64,000 nucleotides of DNA, from contig JANSYK010000002.1 in the NCBI GenBank assembly GCA_024742485.1, positions 682,001 to 746,000 of the forward strand, written 5' to 3'. Shown piece by piece: positions 25,901 to 34,147 of the stretch. The translations under genes and the position numbers were made by a program. Each line of letters begins with the position of its first letter. Position 1 is the stretch's first letter. Source of the DNA: Alphaproteobacteria bacterium (GTDB taxonomy: Bacteria > Pseudomonadota > Alphaproteobacteria > Rhizobiales > Rhizobiaceae). The notes beneath the pieces were generated by a model that was not told the origin of the DNA, ran no database searches, and saw only the letters and a list, made by a program, of their open reading frames with translations.

Positions 25901-26725
25901 ATGTCGCAATTGACCCGCCGCCAGCTTTTGTGCGGCGCGACCGCCACCGCGGCGTTTGTCGCCATCGGCGGCCAGCCGGTCCTGGCCGCTACTCCGCTGC
26001 GTCAATTCAAGCCAGGCGGCAGCGGTGGCTTCGACCATGCGGCGTTTGATGCTCTGGTGCAGACCTATGTCAAGCCGGATGCGCAAGGCTACAACCGCGT
26101 TGACTATCGGGCGCTGAAGGCGCGCGGGCAAGGAGAGCTGAAGGCCTATGTCGCAACGCTCGAAAATGCGCGCCCGTCCTCCATGTCCGCAGCCGAGGCG
26201 CAGGCCTACTGGATCAATTTCTACAATGCCAAGACGCTTGACGTGGTCCTGGACCGCTACCCCGTCACTTCCATCAAGAAAATCAATCTCGGGGGTGGTG
26301 GCCTGTTCGGCAGCGGCCCGTGGTCGAAGAAGCTGATGACGGTCGAAGGTGCTGATTTGTCACTGGATGATATCGAGCATCGCATCGTCCGGCCATTGTT
26401 TAACGATCCGATGTCCCACTATGGCCTCAACTGCGCCTCTTACTCATGCCCCAATCTGGTCACGCGGGCTTATACGAGTGCCAATATCAGGCAGTTGCTG
26501 AACCAGAGTGCGGTGGACTATGTCAATCACCCACGCGGAGTGTCGGTGCAGGCCCGCCGCATCGTCGCCTCGAAAATCTACTCCTGGTACGCGGGCGATT
26601 TCGGTGGCCGGCGCCGGCTCAAAACCCATTGGGGGCAATTTGCCGGACCCGATCACGGTGCCGCGATCAGTGCTGCATCTATCGGCCGTTTCGTCTATGA
26701 CTGGAAACTCAACGATGTCTCATGA
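25901..26725 (+). CDS. DUF547 domain protein with Tat-type signal
   Basis: A 274-residue exported protein. The N-terminus MSQLTRRQLLCGATATAAFVA carries a twin-arginine motif and a cleavable hydrophobic stretch ending LAA. DUF547 marks are the YRALKARGQGELKAYVATL segment, AYWINFYNAKTL, and the cysteine-containing SHYGLNCASYSCPNL followed by the C-terminal WYAGDFG. The Cys and surrounding residues suggest a papain-like or related fold, but no activity is established. It is divergent from rpmH, with about 300 bp between them. Its C-terminus is complete. Confidence 0.82.
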   Translation: MSQLTRRQLLCGATATAAFVAIGGQPVLAATPLRQFKPGGSGGFDHAAFDALVQTYVKPDAQGYNRVDYRALKARGQGELKAYVATLENARPSSMSAAEAQAYWINFYNAKTLDVVLDRYPVTSIKKINLGGGGLFGSGPWSKKLMTVEGADLSLDDIEHRIVRPLFNDPMSHYGLNCASYSCPNLVTRAYTSANIRQLLNQSAVDYVNHPRGVSVQARRIVASKIYSWYAGDFGGRRRLKTHWGQFAGPDHGAAISAASIGRFVYDWKLNDVS

Positions 26726-26877
26726 CCTGTCACGTGCGCGTGAGCGGTGTCACGGGACCGATCACGGACTGTTTTAGAGACGGGAGGTTAAAGTCATTGG
26801 CTGTGCTTGCCAGTGATACCTAGATTTGGAGGGCAGAACCCGATTGACGGTTCGGCGCGACAAGCGGGAGCACACCG

Positions 26878-27693
26878 ATGAGCTTTGACACCAAGACCGC
26901 CGATGCGGGAACAACCATGCCGATGAACCACGACGGTCAGGCCGACGAGCAACCGCAACAGGGCGCCTCCCCGTTCGGAAAGGCGAAGCGTTTTGCGCCG
27001 ATCCTGGTCATTCTCGCCGGTCTTGGCGCAGGCTACTTCTTCGGACTGCATGAATTCCTTTCCTTCGAATCGCTCGTCGAACATCGAGACTCGCTGATGC
27101 AGCGGGTCATGAACAATATCTATCTGTCCAGTCTGATCTATGTGGGCATCTATATTCTGGCGGTTGCCTTTTCCTTTCCTGCGGCCTCTTTGTTGACCAT
27201 CATCGGCGGATTCCTGTTCGGCTGGTTCCTGGGTGGAACTCTGACGGCCATCGGCGCAACGATTGGTGCGACAATCATCTACCTTGCCGCGCGCACTGCG
27301 ATGGGCGATTTCCTGAAGAAGATGGCCGGTCCAGGCGTTGCCAAGCTGGCCGATGGTTTCCGCGACAATGCATTCAGCTTTCTGCTGGTTCTTCGGCTTG
27401 CGCCCGTCTTTCCCTTCTTTGCCATGAACATCGCGCCGGCCCTGTTCAACGTTCCGGTCCGGACATATGTCATCGCAACCTTTATCGGCATTCTCCCGGG
27501 CACCTATGCCTATGCCTATCTCGGGCAGGGTCTGGACAGTGTCATCCTTTCGGCCCGTGAAGCCGGGCGTGATGTGGCCCTGGCCGATCTCGTCACGACC
27601 GAATTGACCATTGCATTCGCCGCGCTCGCGGTCGTTGCGGCCATCCCCTTCGTCGTCAAGAAATTGAAGGCGAACCGCAAGGGCGATGTATGA
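26878..27693 (+). CDS. TVP38/TMEM64 (DedA-like) membrane protein
   Basis: A 271-residue inner-membrane protein. A hydrophilic N-terminus of about 35 residues precedes a hydrophobic helix and the SNARE-associated/VTT core: FPAASLLTIIGGFLFGWFLGG, TIGATIIYLAAR, LRLAPVFPFFAMNIAPAL and FIGILPGTYAYAYLG. Relatives are implicated in lipid scrambling or C55 carrier recycling. It lies 98 bp upstream of an FAD-linked oxidoreductase, and this gene pair recurs in many proteobacteria. The stop codon forms part of a strong hairpin. Confidence 0.88.
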   Translation: MSFDTKTADAGTTMPMNHDGQADEQPQQGASPFGKAKRFAPILVILAGLGAGYFFGLHEFLSFESLVEHRDSLMQRVMNNIYLSSLIYVGIYILAVAFSFPAASLLTIIGGFLFGWFLGGTLTAIGATIGATIIYLAARTAMGDFLKKMAGPGVAKLADGFRDNAFSFLLVLRLAPVFPFFAMNIAPALFNVPVRTYVIATFIGILPGTYAYAYLGQGLDSVILSAREAGRDVALADLVTTELTIAFAALAVVAAIPFVVKKLKANRKGDV

Positions 27694-27734
27694 ATAGATT
27701 GGGTCAAGTGATCCGGTCTATTCACCAATAGACC
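27691..27734 (+). promoter_or_regulatory. Mutually exclusive hairpins between TVP38 and FAD-oxidoreductase genes
   Basis: Two competing stems are visible. Hairpin 1 pairs TGAATAGA (27691-27698) with TCTATTCA (27717-27724), and inside it GGGTCA with TGATCC. Hairpin 2 pairs GGTCTATT (27715-27722) with AATAGACC (27727-27734) around a CACC loop. They share bases and cannot form together. There is no T-run, so simple termination is unlikely. An mRNA-stability or attenuation role is a guess. Confidence 0.5.
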
Positions 27735-27791
27735 CCGGGTCTGTTATCCCTTTACATCAAGACAAACTCGACACTACCCAAGGGGGTCGCC

Positions 27792-29219
27792 ATGAGCGAA
27801 ACGCTTCGTCCGGATATTTGCGTCATCGGTGCCGGATCCGGTGGACTGACCGTCGCGGCCGCCGCTGCGTCCTTCGGCGTCGAGGTCGTGCTTGTCGAAA
27901 AGGGCAAGATGGGCGGCGACTGCCTGAATTACGGCTGTGTTCCGTCAAAGGCGATCATCGCCGCTGGCAAACACGCCCATGCAATCGAGGAAGCGCCGTC
28001 CTTTGGCGTCTCGGCCGGTGAGGTCAAGGTCGACTACAAGAAGGTTCACCAGCATATCCACTCGGTCATCGGAGCCATTGCACCCAATGACTCCGTCGAG
28101 CGCTTCACGGCGCTGGGTGTCCGGGTCATCCAGGAGAGTGCGGCCTTCACGGACCGGGAGACCGTCATCGCCGGCGATTATGAAATCAAGGCACGGCGAT
28201 TTGTGGTGGCTACCGGGTCATCGGCCTTCGTGCCGCCGATTCCGGGACTGGATACGGTTGACTATCTGACCAATGAAACCCTGTTCGACCGCACGCGAAA
28301 ATCGCGCCATCTGATCGTCATAGGCGGTGGACCGATCGGCATGGAGATGGCGCAGGCCCATCGCCGGCTGGGTTCAGAAGTCACCGTAATCGAGGGACTG
28401 AAAGCGCTCGGAAAGGACGACCCCGAATTGGCGGCGATCGTTTTGCGGCGAATCCGAGCGGAGGGTATCGAAATCCTCGAAGGCGCCAAAGTCACGGCCG
28501 TCGAGAAGCGTGGCAAGACCGGGGTGCGTGTAACGGTGGAATCGGAAGATGGCGAAGCCCGGATCGACGGCACCGAGATTCTCGTTGCAACAGGTCGCAA
28601 GGCCAATGTCGAAGGATTGGGTCTGGATGAGGCCGGCATCAAATATGAGCGCGGCGGCATCAAGGTCGGTGCCAACCTGCGCACCAGCAATCAGCGCGTC
28701 TATGCCATTGGCGATGTCGCCGGAGGGCTGCAGTTTACCCATGTGGCCGGCTATCATGCCGGGCTGGTTGTCCAACAGATCCTGTTTCGCCTGCCGGCAA
28801 AGGAAAACCGCGATATCATTCCCTGGGCAACCTTTACCGACCCAGAACTCGCCCATGTTGGCCTGAACGAAGAGGCTGCGCGCAAGCGGGCCGGCGACAT
28901 TCACGTTCTGCGCTGGCCTTATGACGAAAACGACCGGGCGCAGGCCGAAGGCAAGACGGATGGCCTGATCAAGATGGTCACCGACAAGAAAGGCCGGATA
29001 CTCGGTGTTTCGATTGCCGGAGCCGGGGCCGGTGAGATGATCAATATGTGGGCGTTGGCGATTGCCAACAAGATGAAACTGTCTGACGTCCGCGGCTTTG
29101 TGCCTGCCTATCCGACCATGGGCGAAATCGGCAAGCGCGCCGCAATTACCTATTATGCGCCGATCACAAGAAAGCCGTTTGTCCGCAAACTGATTACATT
29201 TCTGCGCCGATTTGGCTGA
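27792..29219 (+). CDS. FAD/NAD(P)-dependent disulfide oxidoreductase (mercuric reductase/lipoamide dehydrogenase-like)
   Basis: A 475-residue flavoprotein. The FAD Rossmann motif is CVIGAGSGGLTVAAAAASFG, the redox-active disulfide is GGDCLNYGCVPSKA, the NAD(P) motif is VIGGGPIGMEMA, and the second FAD motif is RVYAIGDVAGG. The C-terminal dimer-interface motif, HPTxxE in lipoamide dehydrogenase and glutathione reductase, reads YPTMGE, so the catalytic histidine position is Tyr. It follows the TVP38 gene and probably partners with that membrane protein. The substrate is unknown; 'mercuric reductase' should not be taken literally because no mer genes are present. Confidence 0.88.
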   Translation: MSETLRPDICVIGAGSGGLTVAAAAASFGVEVVLVEKGKMGGDCLNYGCVPSKAIIAAGKHAHAIEEAPSFGVSAGEVKVDYKKVHQHIHSVIGAIAPNDSVERFTALGVRVIQESAAFTDRETVIAGDYEIKARRFVVATGSSAFVPPIPGLDTVDYLTNETLFDRTRKSRHLIVIGGGPIGMEMAQAHRRLGSEVTVIEGLKALGKDDPELAAIVLRRIRAEGIEILEGAKVTAVEKRGKTGVRVTVESEDGEARIDGTEILVATGRKANVEGLGLDEAGIKYERGGIKVGANLRTSNQRVYAIGDVAGGLQFTHVAGYHAGLVVQQILFRLPAKENRDIIPWATFTDPELAHVGLNEEAARKRAGDIHVLRWPYDENDRAQAEGKTDGLIKMVTDKKGRILGVSIAGAGAGEMINMWALAIANKMKLSDVRGFVPAYPTMGEIGKRAAITYYAPITRKPFVRKLITFLRRFG

Positions 29220-29412
29220 ACGGTGAATTGTGCGTTCGAACTGGAAAAGACCGGCGGCCTGCCCTTTTGTTCCAGCACAATCTGTCGCCTGAGACTTTAC
29301 TTGTCGTGGCGCGGTGCAATATTTGACTGGCAATACCGCAAGCGTGATCTGATATTGTGATCGCAATGAATGCGGCAGGCGGGAAAGTCAGTCCCGGAAG
29401 GGGTCGAAAGCG

Positions 29413-30963
29413 ATGGATTCGGCACAAAACGGAAAGACGCGCGGTTCACGGCGGACGATCGGTGGTGAAAAGCCGGAAAAGAGCCTGTCCGGCAAGCTGC
29501 TGCTGCTGACGATCCTCTTCGTGATGATCGCAGAGGTGCTGATCTTCGTTCCCTCGGTCGCCAATACCCGCATGCGCTGGCTGGAGGATCGGCTCAGAAC
29601 CGCCGCAGCCGCAAGCCTTGTGGTTGAGGGGTGGGAGGATATGGAACTCCCGCGGCCGATCCAGAACGATGCCCTGATGGCCACGGGCACCAAGTCAATC
29701 GCGCTGAAAACGGACGGCATGTCGCGGCTGATCGCCTCCACCGACATGCCGCACACGGTCGATCAGCAATACGACCTGACATCGGTGTCGCCGCTTGTTG
29801 CGATCCACGATGCCTTTGTCACCATGTTTTCGGGCGGTGACCGGATCATCCGGGTTTACGGACCGGTCGAGGGCGACAAGATGATGATCGACGTCGTCAT
29901 GGAGGAGGGCCCTCTCTACCGCGCCATGCTGGTCTATGGCCGCAACGTCTTCTTCCTGTCCCTGCTGATTTCCTTCATCACCGCCGGCCTCGTCTTTGTT
30001 GCCATCAACTCCATCATGATCCGTCCGATCCGGCGCATGACCGCCAGCATGCAGGCCTTCTCGGCGGAGCCGAACAACCCGGACCGGATTATCGAACCGC
30101 GCGACAATGGTGATGAGCTGGGCATTGCGGAGCGCCATCTGGAGGCCATGCAGCGTGAATTGCAGAACACGCTCAAGGAACAGCAGCACCTGGCCGACCT
30201 TGGTCTTGCCGTTTCCAAGATCAATCACGACATGCGCAACATCCTGGCTTCGGCCCAGTTGATGTCGGACCGTCTGGCGATGGTCGACGATCCGGTGGTC
30301 AAGCGCTTTGCGCCGAAACTGATCCGCACCATGGATCGCGCGGCGGCCTATACGCGGGAGGTGCTCGCCTATGGGCGGGCGCAGGAGGCGGAGCCGACGC
30401 GCAGGCGCGTTCAATTCGATGCCCTGGTCGCTGACGTTCGCGACATGCTGATCATCGACCCGGAAATCAATCCGCAGGCCGCCGACGCGGCCGATGAACC
30501 GCCAATCGATTTTGTGATCGATGTACCGGATGGTCTGGAGCTCGAGGCCGACAGTGAGCAGCTTTTCCGCGTGATACACAATCTTTGCCGCAATGCCATC
30601 CAGGCACTGCACGCCGAAGATGATGATGACCCTGCGATCATCAGGCGTGTCACGGTGTCGGCCCGCGTGAATGACGGGGTTGCAGCCATCGAGATTGACG
30701 ATACGGGGCCCGGCATGCCGCCGAAGGCGCGCGAAAATCTCTTCACCGCCTTCCACGGGTCGGCGCGTGCGGGCGGCACCGGCCTTGGCCTGGCAATCGC
30801 CCATGAATTGGTACGGGCCCATGGCGGCTCGATCGAGCTGGTTGAAAAACCCGGAAGCGGCACGATGTTTCGCATCACGCTGCCCTGCCAGCCGGCACAA
30901 CCCACCCAGGCGCGACCCGCGGCAACCATCGAACCGATCCGCCTCAAAGAGCCGGGCGAATAG
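29413..30963 (+). CDS. Sensor histidine kinase
   Basis: A 516-residue two-TM kinase. TM1 (about residues 28-48) and TM2 (about 180-200) enclose a periplasmic sensor of about 130 residues. A HAMP-like segment (MIRPIRRMTASM) and a helix lead to the H-box SKINHDMRNILASAQLMSDRL, with phospho-acceptor His272. The ATPase domain has the N-box HNLCRNAIQAL, the G1 DDTGPGMP, the F-box-like ENLFTAFHGS and the G2 GGTGLGLAIAHELVRAHGG. No response regulator gene is adjacent, so it is an orphan kinase within this window. A proline-rich tail ends the protein. Confidence 0.92.
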   Translation: MDSAQNGKTRGSRRTIGGEKPEKSLSGKLLLLTILFVMIAEVLIFVPSVANTRMRWLEDRLRTAAAASLVVEGWEDMELPRPIQNDALMATGTKSIALKTDGMSRLIASTDMPHTVDQQYDLTSVSPLVAIHDAFVTMFSGGDRIIRVYGPVEGDKMMIDVVMEEGPLYRAMLVYGRNVFFLSLLISFITAGLVFVAINSIMIRPIRRMTASMQAFSAEPNNPDRIIEPRDNGDELGIAERHLEAMQRELQNTLKEQQHLADLGLAVSKINHDMRNILASAQLMSDRLAMVDDPVVKRFAPKLIRTMDRAAAYTREVLAYGRAQEAEPTRRRVQFDALVADVRDMLIIDPEINPQAADAADEPPIDFVIDVPDGLELEADSEQLFRVIHNLCRNAIQALHAEDDDDPAIIRRVTVSARVNDGVAAIEIDDTGPGMPPKARENLFTAFHGSARAGGTGLGLAIAHELVRAHGGSIELVEKPGSGTMFRITLPCQPAQPTQARPAATIEPIRLKEPGE

Positions 30964-31013
30964 CGCGATACCGCTTTTGAAGGGGTTGGATCAGCTCGAG
31001 TGCATTTACGATA

Positions 31014-31160
31014 TTGACCGCCGACACCATCGTCACGTTTCTGGCAAAATTTGAAACGGATCGGGTCGCGCCATGGCGGGCGGTTGCCGCGACGATCAAA
31101 CTTCTTTCAATGGTAATTATTCCAGCCGCGGCGCTTGCATTCCTGCGCCGAAAGGATTAG
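31014..31160 (+). CDS. Possible small single-TM protein
   Basis: A 48-codon frame from a TTG at 31014 to a TAG at 31158. It has an amphipathic start (TADTIVTFLAKFETDR), then one hydrophobic helix (IKLLSMVIIPAAALAF) and a basic tail RRKD, consistent with a small inner-membrane protein. The ribosome-binding site is poor and no homologue is recognised, so it may be chance or the residue of a larger gene. It lies between the kinase and tRNA-Arg. Confidence 0.25.
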   Translation: MTADTIVTFLAKFETDRVAPWRAVAATIKLLSMVIIPAAALAFLRRKD

Positions 31161-31194
31161 GTACACGCCTCGCGGACAGCCTTTGTCCGCCTGC

Positions 31195-31271
31195 GCGCTC
31201 GTAGCTCAGCTGGATAGAGCACTAGACTACGAATCTAGGGGTCGGGAGTTCGAATCTTCCCGAGCGCGCCA
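31195..31271 (+). tRNA. tRNA-Arg (anticodon ACG)
   Basis: The full cloverleaf is present in 77 nt including an encoded CCA. The acceptor is GCGCTCG with CGAGCGC, the D stem GCTC/GAGC, the anticodon stem CTAGA/TCTAG with loop CTACGAA (anticodon ACG at 31229-31231, read as ICG) and the T arm GGGAG-TTCGAAT-CTTCC. The discriminator base is G. It reads CGU/CGC/CGA arginine codons. It borders the glycan locus and such genes often serve as integration sites, but I found no integrase or repeated 3' end. Confidence 0.97.
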
Positions 31272-31395
31272 TTTCCCTCAAAATGTGAATCAGTGCCTTT
31301 CACGGCCGATTTTTCCAGTCAGCTCGGTTGGTGAAGTAAACGCCCTGATGTCACAAATCCCGAAGCCGACAATGAACCGACCGAATACTCGCGCC

Positions 31396-32268
31396 TCAAG
31401 TCCGGTTGGTGGTTCCCACCCGGCGCGATTGTGACATCTTGAGAACCTGCCGAAAGACGCCGTTGAACGCCGGTAGCGGCAGGACTTTGTAGAGCAGAAA
31501 CCAGAAAAAGTAGATCCACAACGGGTAGGTCGATGGCCGGCCGCGCCACTGTCGCCACGTCCGAAACAGGGCCTGCAGCCGAAACAGTTCGGGGTTTTTG
31601 CGCTGGATCTTGCGCCACAGGGCCGAGTGCAGGGCCGACGACCTTTTCTTCAGCATGCCGTGCACCGATACGCGGTAATGCATCAGCGGACGATGGGTGC
31701 TGACCCCGTGAAAGCCGTGTCGGCTCAGCCGGATGTTGAAATCCCAATCCTCGTAACCGTCGCGCATGGTTTCGTCATAATGACCGACCTCCTCCCATAA
31801 CGCCTTCGGCAGCAGCAGCGCATAGGGCAATTGATTGAGGAATAGCTGTTCGAAAAAATTGTAGGATTTGTCGAGCTCACCGCTCAACTCGTCCTCCAGC
31901 GCCAGATTGGAAAAGACAAAGGCGGCCTCCGGGGTATCGTGCAAAACTTTCAGGGAGGTTTCGAGAAAGTCGGGCTCGATCCAGTCATCGCAGTCGAGCG
32001 GCAGGACATAGCGCCCGCTGGCCGCACGAAACCCGGTGTTGCGGGCTCCGGGCAGGCCCCGGTTTTCCTGATGGATAACCTGTATATCGGGCCCAAGCGT
32101 TTCCAGAAGCGTAAGGGTTTCCGGATTATCGGATCCATCATTTATGACAATGATTTCCACGCCTTCAATCGTCTGCCGCCGAACGCTGTCGACCGCCTGC
32201 TCGAGATGGCGGTGAGCATTGTAGCAGGGCAGGATAACGGTGACTTCTGGCTGCGCGGGCATGGTCAT
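31396..32268 (-). CDS. Glycosyltransferase family 2
   Basis: A 290-residue GT-A fold enzyme. The N-terminal VTVILPCYNAHRHLEQAVDSV and IIVINDGSD are GT2 landmarks, the metal-binding DxD is LDCDDW, and the acceptor-side motif is GYEDWDFNIRL (the ED acid of inverting enzymes). The C-terminal part is basic and membrane-proximal (LWIYFFWFLLYKVL). It adds a sugar from a nucleotide donor to the surface glycan; donor and acceptor are unknown. It is the last gene of the glycan locus. The start could be either of two ATGs two codons apart. The upstream methyltransferase ends 3 bp before. Confidence 0.88.
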   Translation of the reverse strand: MTMPAQPEVTVILPCYNAHRHLEQAVDSVRRQTIEGVEIIVINDGSDNPETLTLLETLGPDIQVIHQENRGLPGARNTGFRAASGRYVLPLDCDDWIEPDFLETSLKVLHDTPEAAFVFSNLALEDELSGELDKSYNFFEQLFLNQLPYALLLPKALWEEVGHYDETMRDGYEDWDFNIRLSRHGFHGVSTHRPLMHYRVSVHGMLKKRSSALHSALWRKIQRKNPELFRLQALFRTWRQWRGRPSTYPLWIYFFWFLLYKVLPLPAFNGVFRQVLKMSQSRRVGTTNRT

Positions 32269-32270
32269 TT

Positions 32271-33035
32271 CTAGGCTGATCGTACCACTTCGAGCTCGGC
32301 CCAGATTTCGCCCCAGGGCGTTATCACTTCCCGGATATTCAGTCCGGCCGCGCTTGTCTCGGATGTGAATTCATCCAGGGTCGGCTCGATCTCGTGATCG
32401 GGGTCGGAATAGTAGTAGCTGCCGATCTCCTTGCGCATGGCCATCTGCCAGTCACGTTCGAAATGAGGTACGCGGATCAGGAATTGTGGCGCGCCGGTGC
32501 GCGCGATGATGGCTTTGAGAAACCCGACGCGGTCAACGATATGTTCCAGTACATTGGACAGGACGATGGCATCCCAGGGGCCATCCGGAACCTCCTGCGT
32601 GGCGTCGCCGAACAGGAATTGCAGGTTCGGCGGATTGTCGGCTGCCCGCGCCTGTGCCATGCGGCCCTCGTCGTAATCCAGTCCCACGACCGTTGCGTTT
32701 GGATGGGCCCTGGCAATGCTGCGCGCGACGGCGCCATACCCGCAGCCGATATCGAGAACCCGCGCATCGGTTGCCAGCCGATCGATGAAGAACCGGTGAT
32801 AGTCGGTGAGACGGTGCTTTGGATGAACGCCCTTGCCCAGCACCATCGCGCGTTCATTGACCACCAGGTCAAGCCGGTCGCGAATGGCGAACAGCCGCGA
32901 GAGCCCGGCATTCGGATCGCTGTCCCGCGATTCCAGCACCAGCAATCCGGTAAACAGGCCACGGCGCCAACTGGCCGGAATAAGGCGCCAAACCGCCGCG
33001 ATCACATCGGCCAATGCCAGCAGAAATTTACGCAT
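32271..33035 (-). CDS. Class I SAM-dependent methyltransferase
   Basis: A 254-residue enzyme. SAM-binding motif I is VLDIGCGYGAVARSIA, the acidic end of beta-2 is VGLDYDEGRM, and motif IV region is DAIVLSNVLEHIVDRVGFL, typical of small-molecule or glycan O-methyltransferases. An N-terminal helix of about 40 residues (LADVIAAVWRLIPASWRRGLFTG) may be membrane-associated. The ATG at 33035 leaves 2 bp to the upstream glycosyltransferase stop; the longer open frame overlaps that gene and is rejected. Confidence 0.88.
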   Translation of the reverse strand: MRKFLLALADVIAAVWRLIPASWRRGLFTGLLVLESRDSDPNAGLSRLFAIRDRLDLVVNERAMVLGKGVHPKHRLTDYHRFFIDRLATDARVLDIGCGYGAVARSIARAHPNATVVGLDYDEGRMAQARAADNPPNLQFLFGDATQEVPDGPWDAIVLSNVLEHIVDRVGFLKAIIARTGAPQFLIRVPHFERDWQMAMRKEIGSYYYSDPDHEIEPTLDEFTSETSAAGLNIREVITPWGEIWAELEVVRSA

Positions 33036-33037
33036 GA

Positions 33038-34147
33038 TCAGTTTCGGGCTTCCAGATGAGAGCGCATAATGTCGGCATGGCGTTCGATCCAGTTCGTGAG
33101 GTTGAATGCCGTCTCGGCGCGGCTTCGGGCGGCCTGCGCCATGGGCAGATGGTTTTTTGATAGGGCGATCATCGCCTCGGCGAACCGGTCGGTCGCTGGC
33201 ATGTGAATCGCGGCAAAGTCCTCGGGCACGTCCACGCCCACTCCCGCGTCGGGACCGACCAGTTCCGGAACACCACCGCTGGCGGAATAGGCGACCGGCA
33301 ATCCGCAGGCCAAGGCCTCGATCACCGTATTGGGGCAGGGATCCATATATTTTGTCATGACATAGGCGTGGCACGAACGGTAGATATCCGGCGCGGAAGA
33401 CTGGGAGTAGGCGCCGGAAAAATGCACCCGGTCGGCAACACCGGCGGCATCGGCCACCTGTTGTGCCTCCACGAGCGCCGTCTCGTCCACCCAGCCCGCG
33501 ACCTGCAATTCGAAGTCATGTCCTCGATCCACGCAATAGGCCAGCGATTGGATGGCCGAAACCAGCCGGTAGACCAGATGGGCGGTGAACTTCCCGGTGG
33601 TCAGAAACCGAAAGGGCGCTTGCGGCAGCGGCTTTGATCGCGGTGAATAGCGATCAATGTCGGTTGCATTGAACAGGATGGCGCCGGGCCCGGCACGTTT
33701 GCCGAGAAATCGATCGGCGCAGCGGCGGCAGAACTCACTCTGCCAGAAGACGAAATCGGCGCGGTGATACGACACCGCCATCCGTCTGTTCTCGCCCTCC
33801 CAGTCGCCGGCGAACCAACCTGCATAAAACACGCCGTTCTGATTGTGCAGGCAGGTCACGCCGCGCCGTTTCAGCCGGTCGAGTGATCGCGCCGAAAGAT
33901 AGGGTGCGTTGCTGAGCAGGTAGACCGTGTTGTAACCGACAATGTGTTGCGGAAAACATTTGTTCAGATTCGCAATCTTGACCAGAGTGCCACCAAGATC
34001 ACCGGCCCGCACACCGCCGTAAAACACCTTGGGTTCCGTCGTGCCGAAAGGCCGTTTGGCTGAAACCATGGTCGTCACTGCGAGGGCCATCTGCCACCCG
34101 GCACGGAGCAGTCGCTTTGCCGGACGATCTTGCTGCGGGTTGGTCAT
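33038..34147 (-). CDS. Glycosyltransferase family 4
   Basis: About 369 residues, GT-B fold. The N-terminal half has a GDLGGTLVKIANLNKCFPQHIVGYN segment. The C-terminal nucleotide-sugar domain has FRFLTTGKFTAHL, HFSGAYSQSSAPDIYRSCHAYVMT and the EX7E-type VIEALACGLPVAYSASGGVPELVG. The ATG at 34147 overlaps the upstream stop (ATGA); the frame extends further but would overlap that gene by more. It is part of the tail of the locus, alternating with methyltransferases. Confidence 0.87.
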   Translation of the reverse strand: MTNPQQDRPAKRLLRAGWQMALAVTTMVSAKRPFGTTEPKVFYGGVRAGDLGGTLVKIANLNKCFPQHIVGYNTVYLLSNAPYLSARSLDRLKRRGVTCLHNQNGVFYAGWFAGDWEGENRRMAVSYHRADFVFWQSEFCRRCADRFLGKRAGPGAILFNATDIDRYSPRSKPLPQAPFRFLTTGKFTAHLVYRLVSAIQSLAYCVDRGHDFELQVAGWVDETALVEAQQVADAAGVADRVHFSGAYSQSSAPDIYRSCHAYVMTKYMDPCPNTVIEALACGLPVAYSASGGVPELVGPDAGVGVDVPEDFAAIHMPATDRFAEAMIALSKNHLPMAQAARSRAETAFNLTNWIERHADIMRSHLEARN

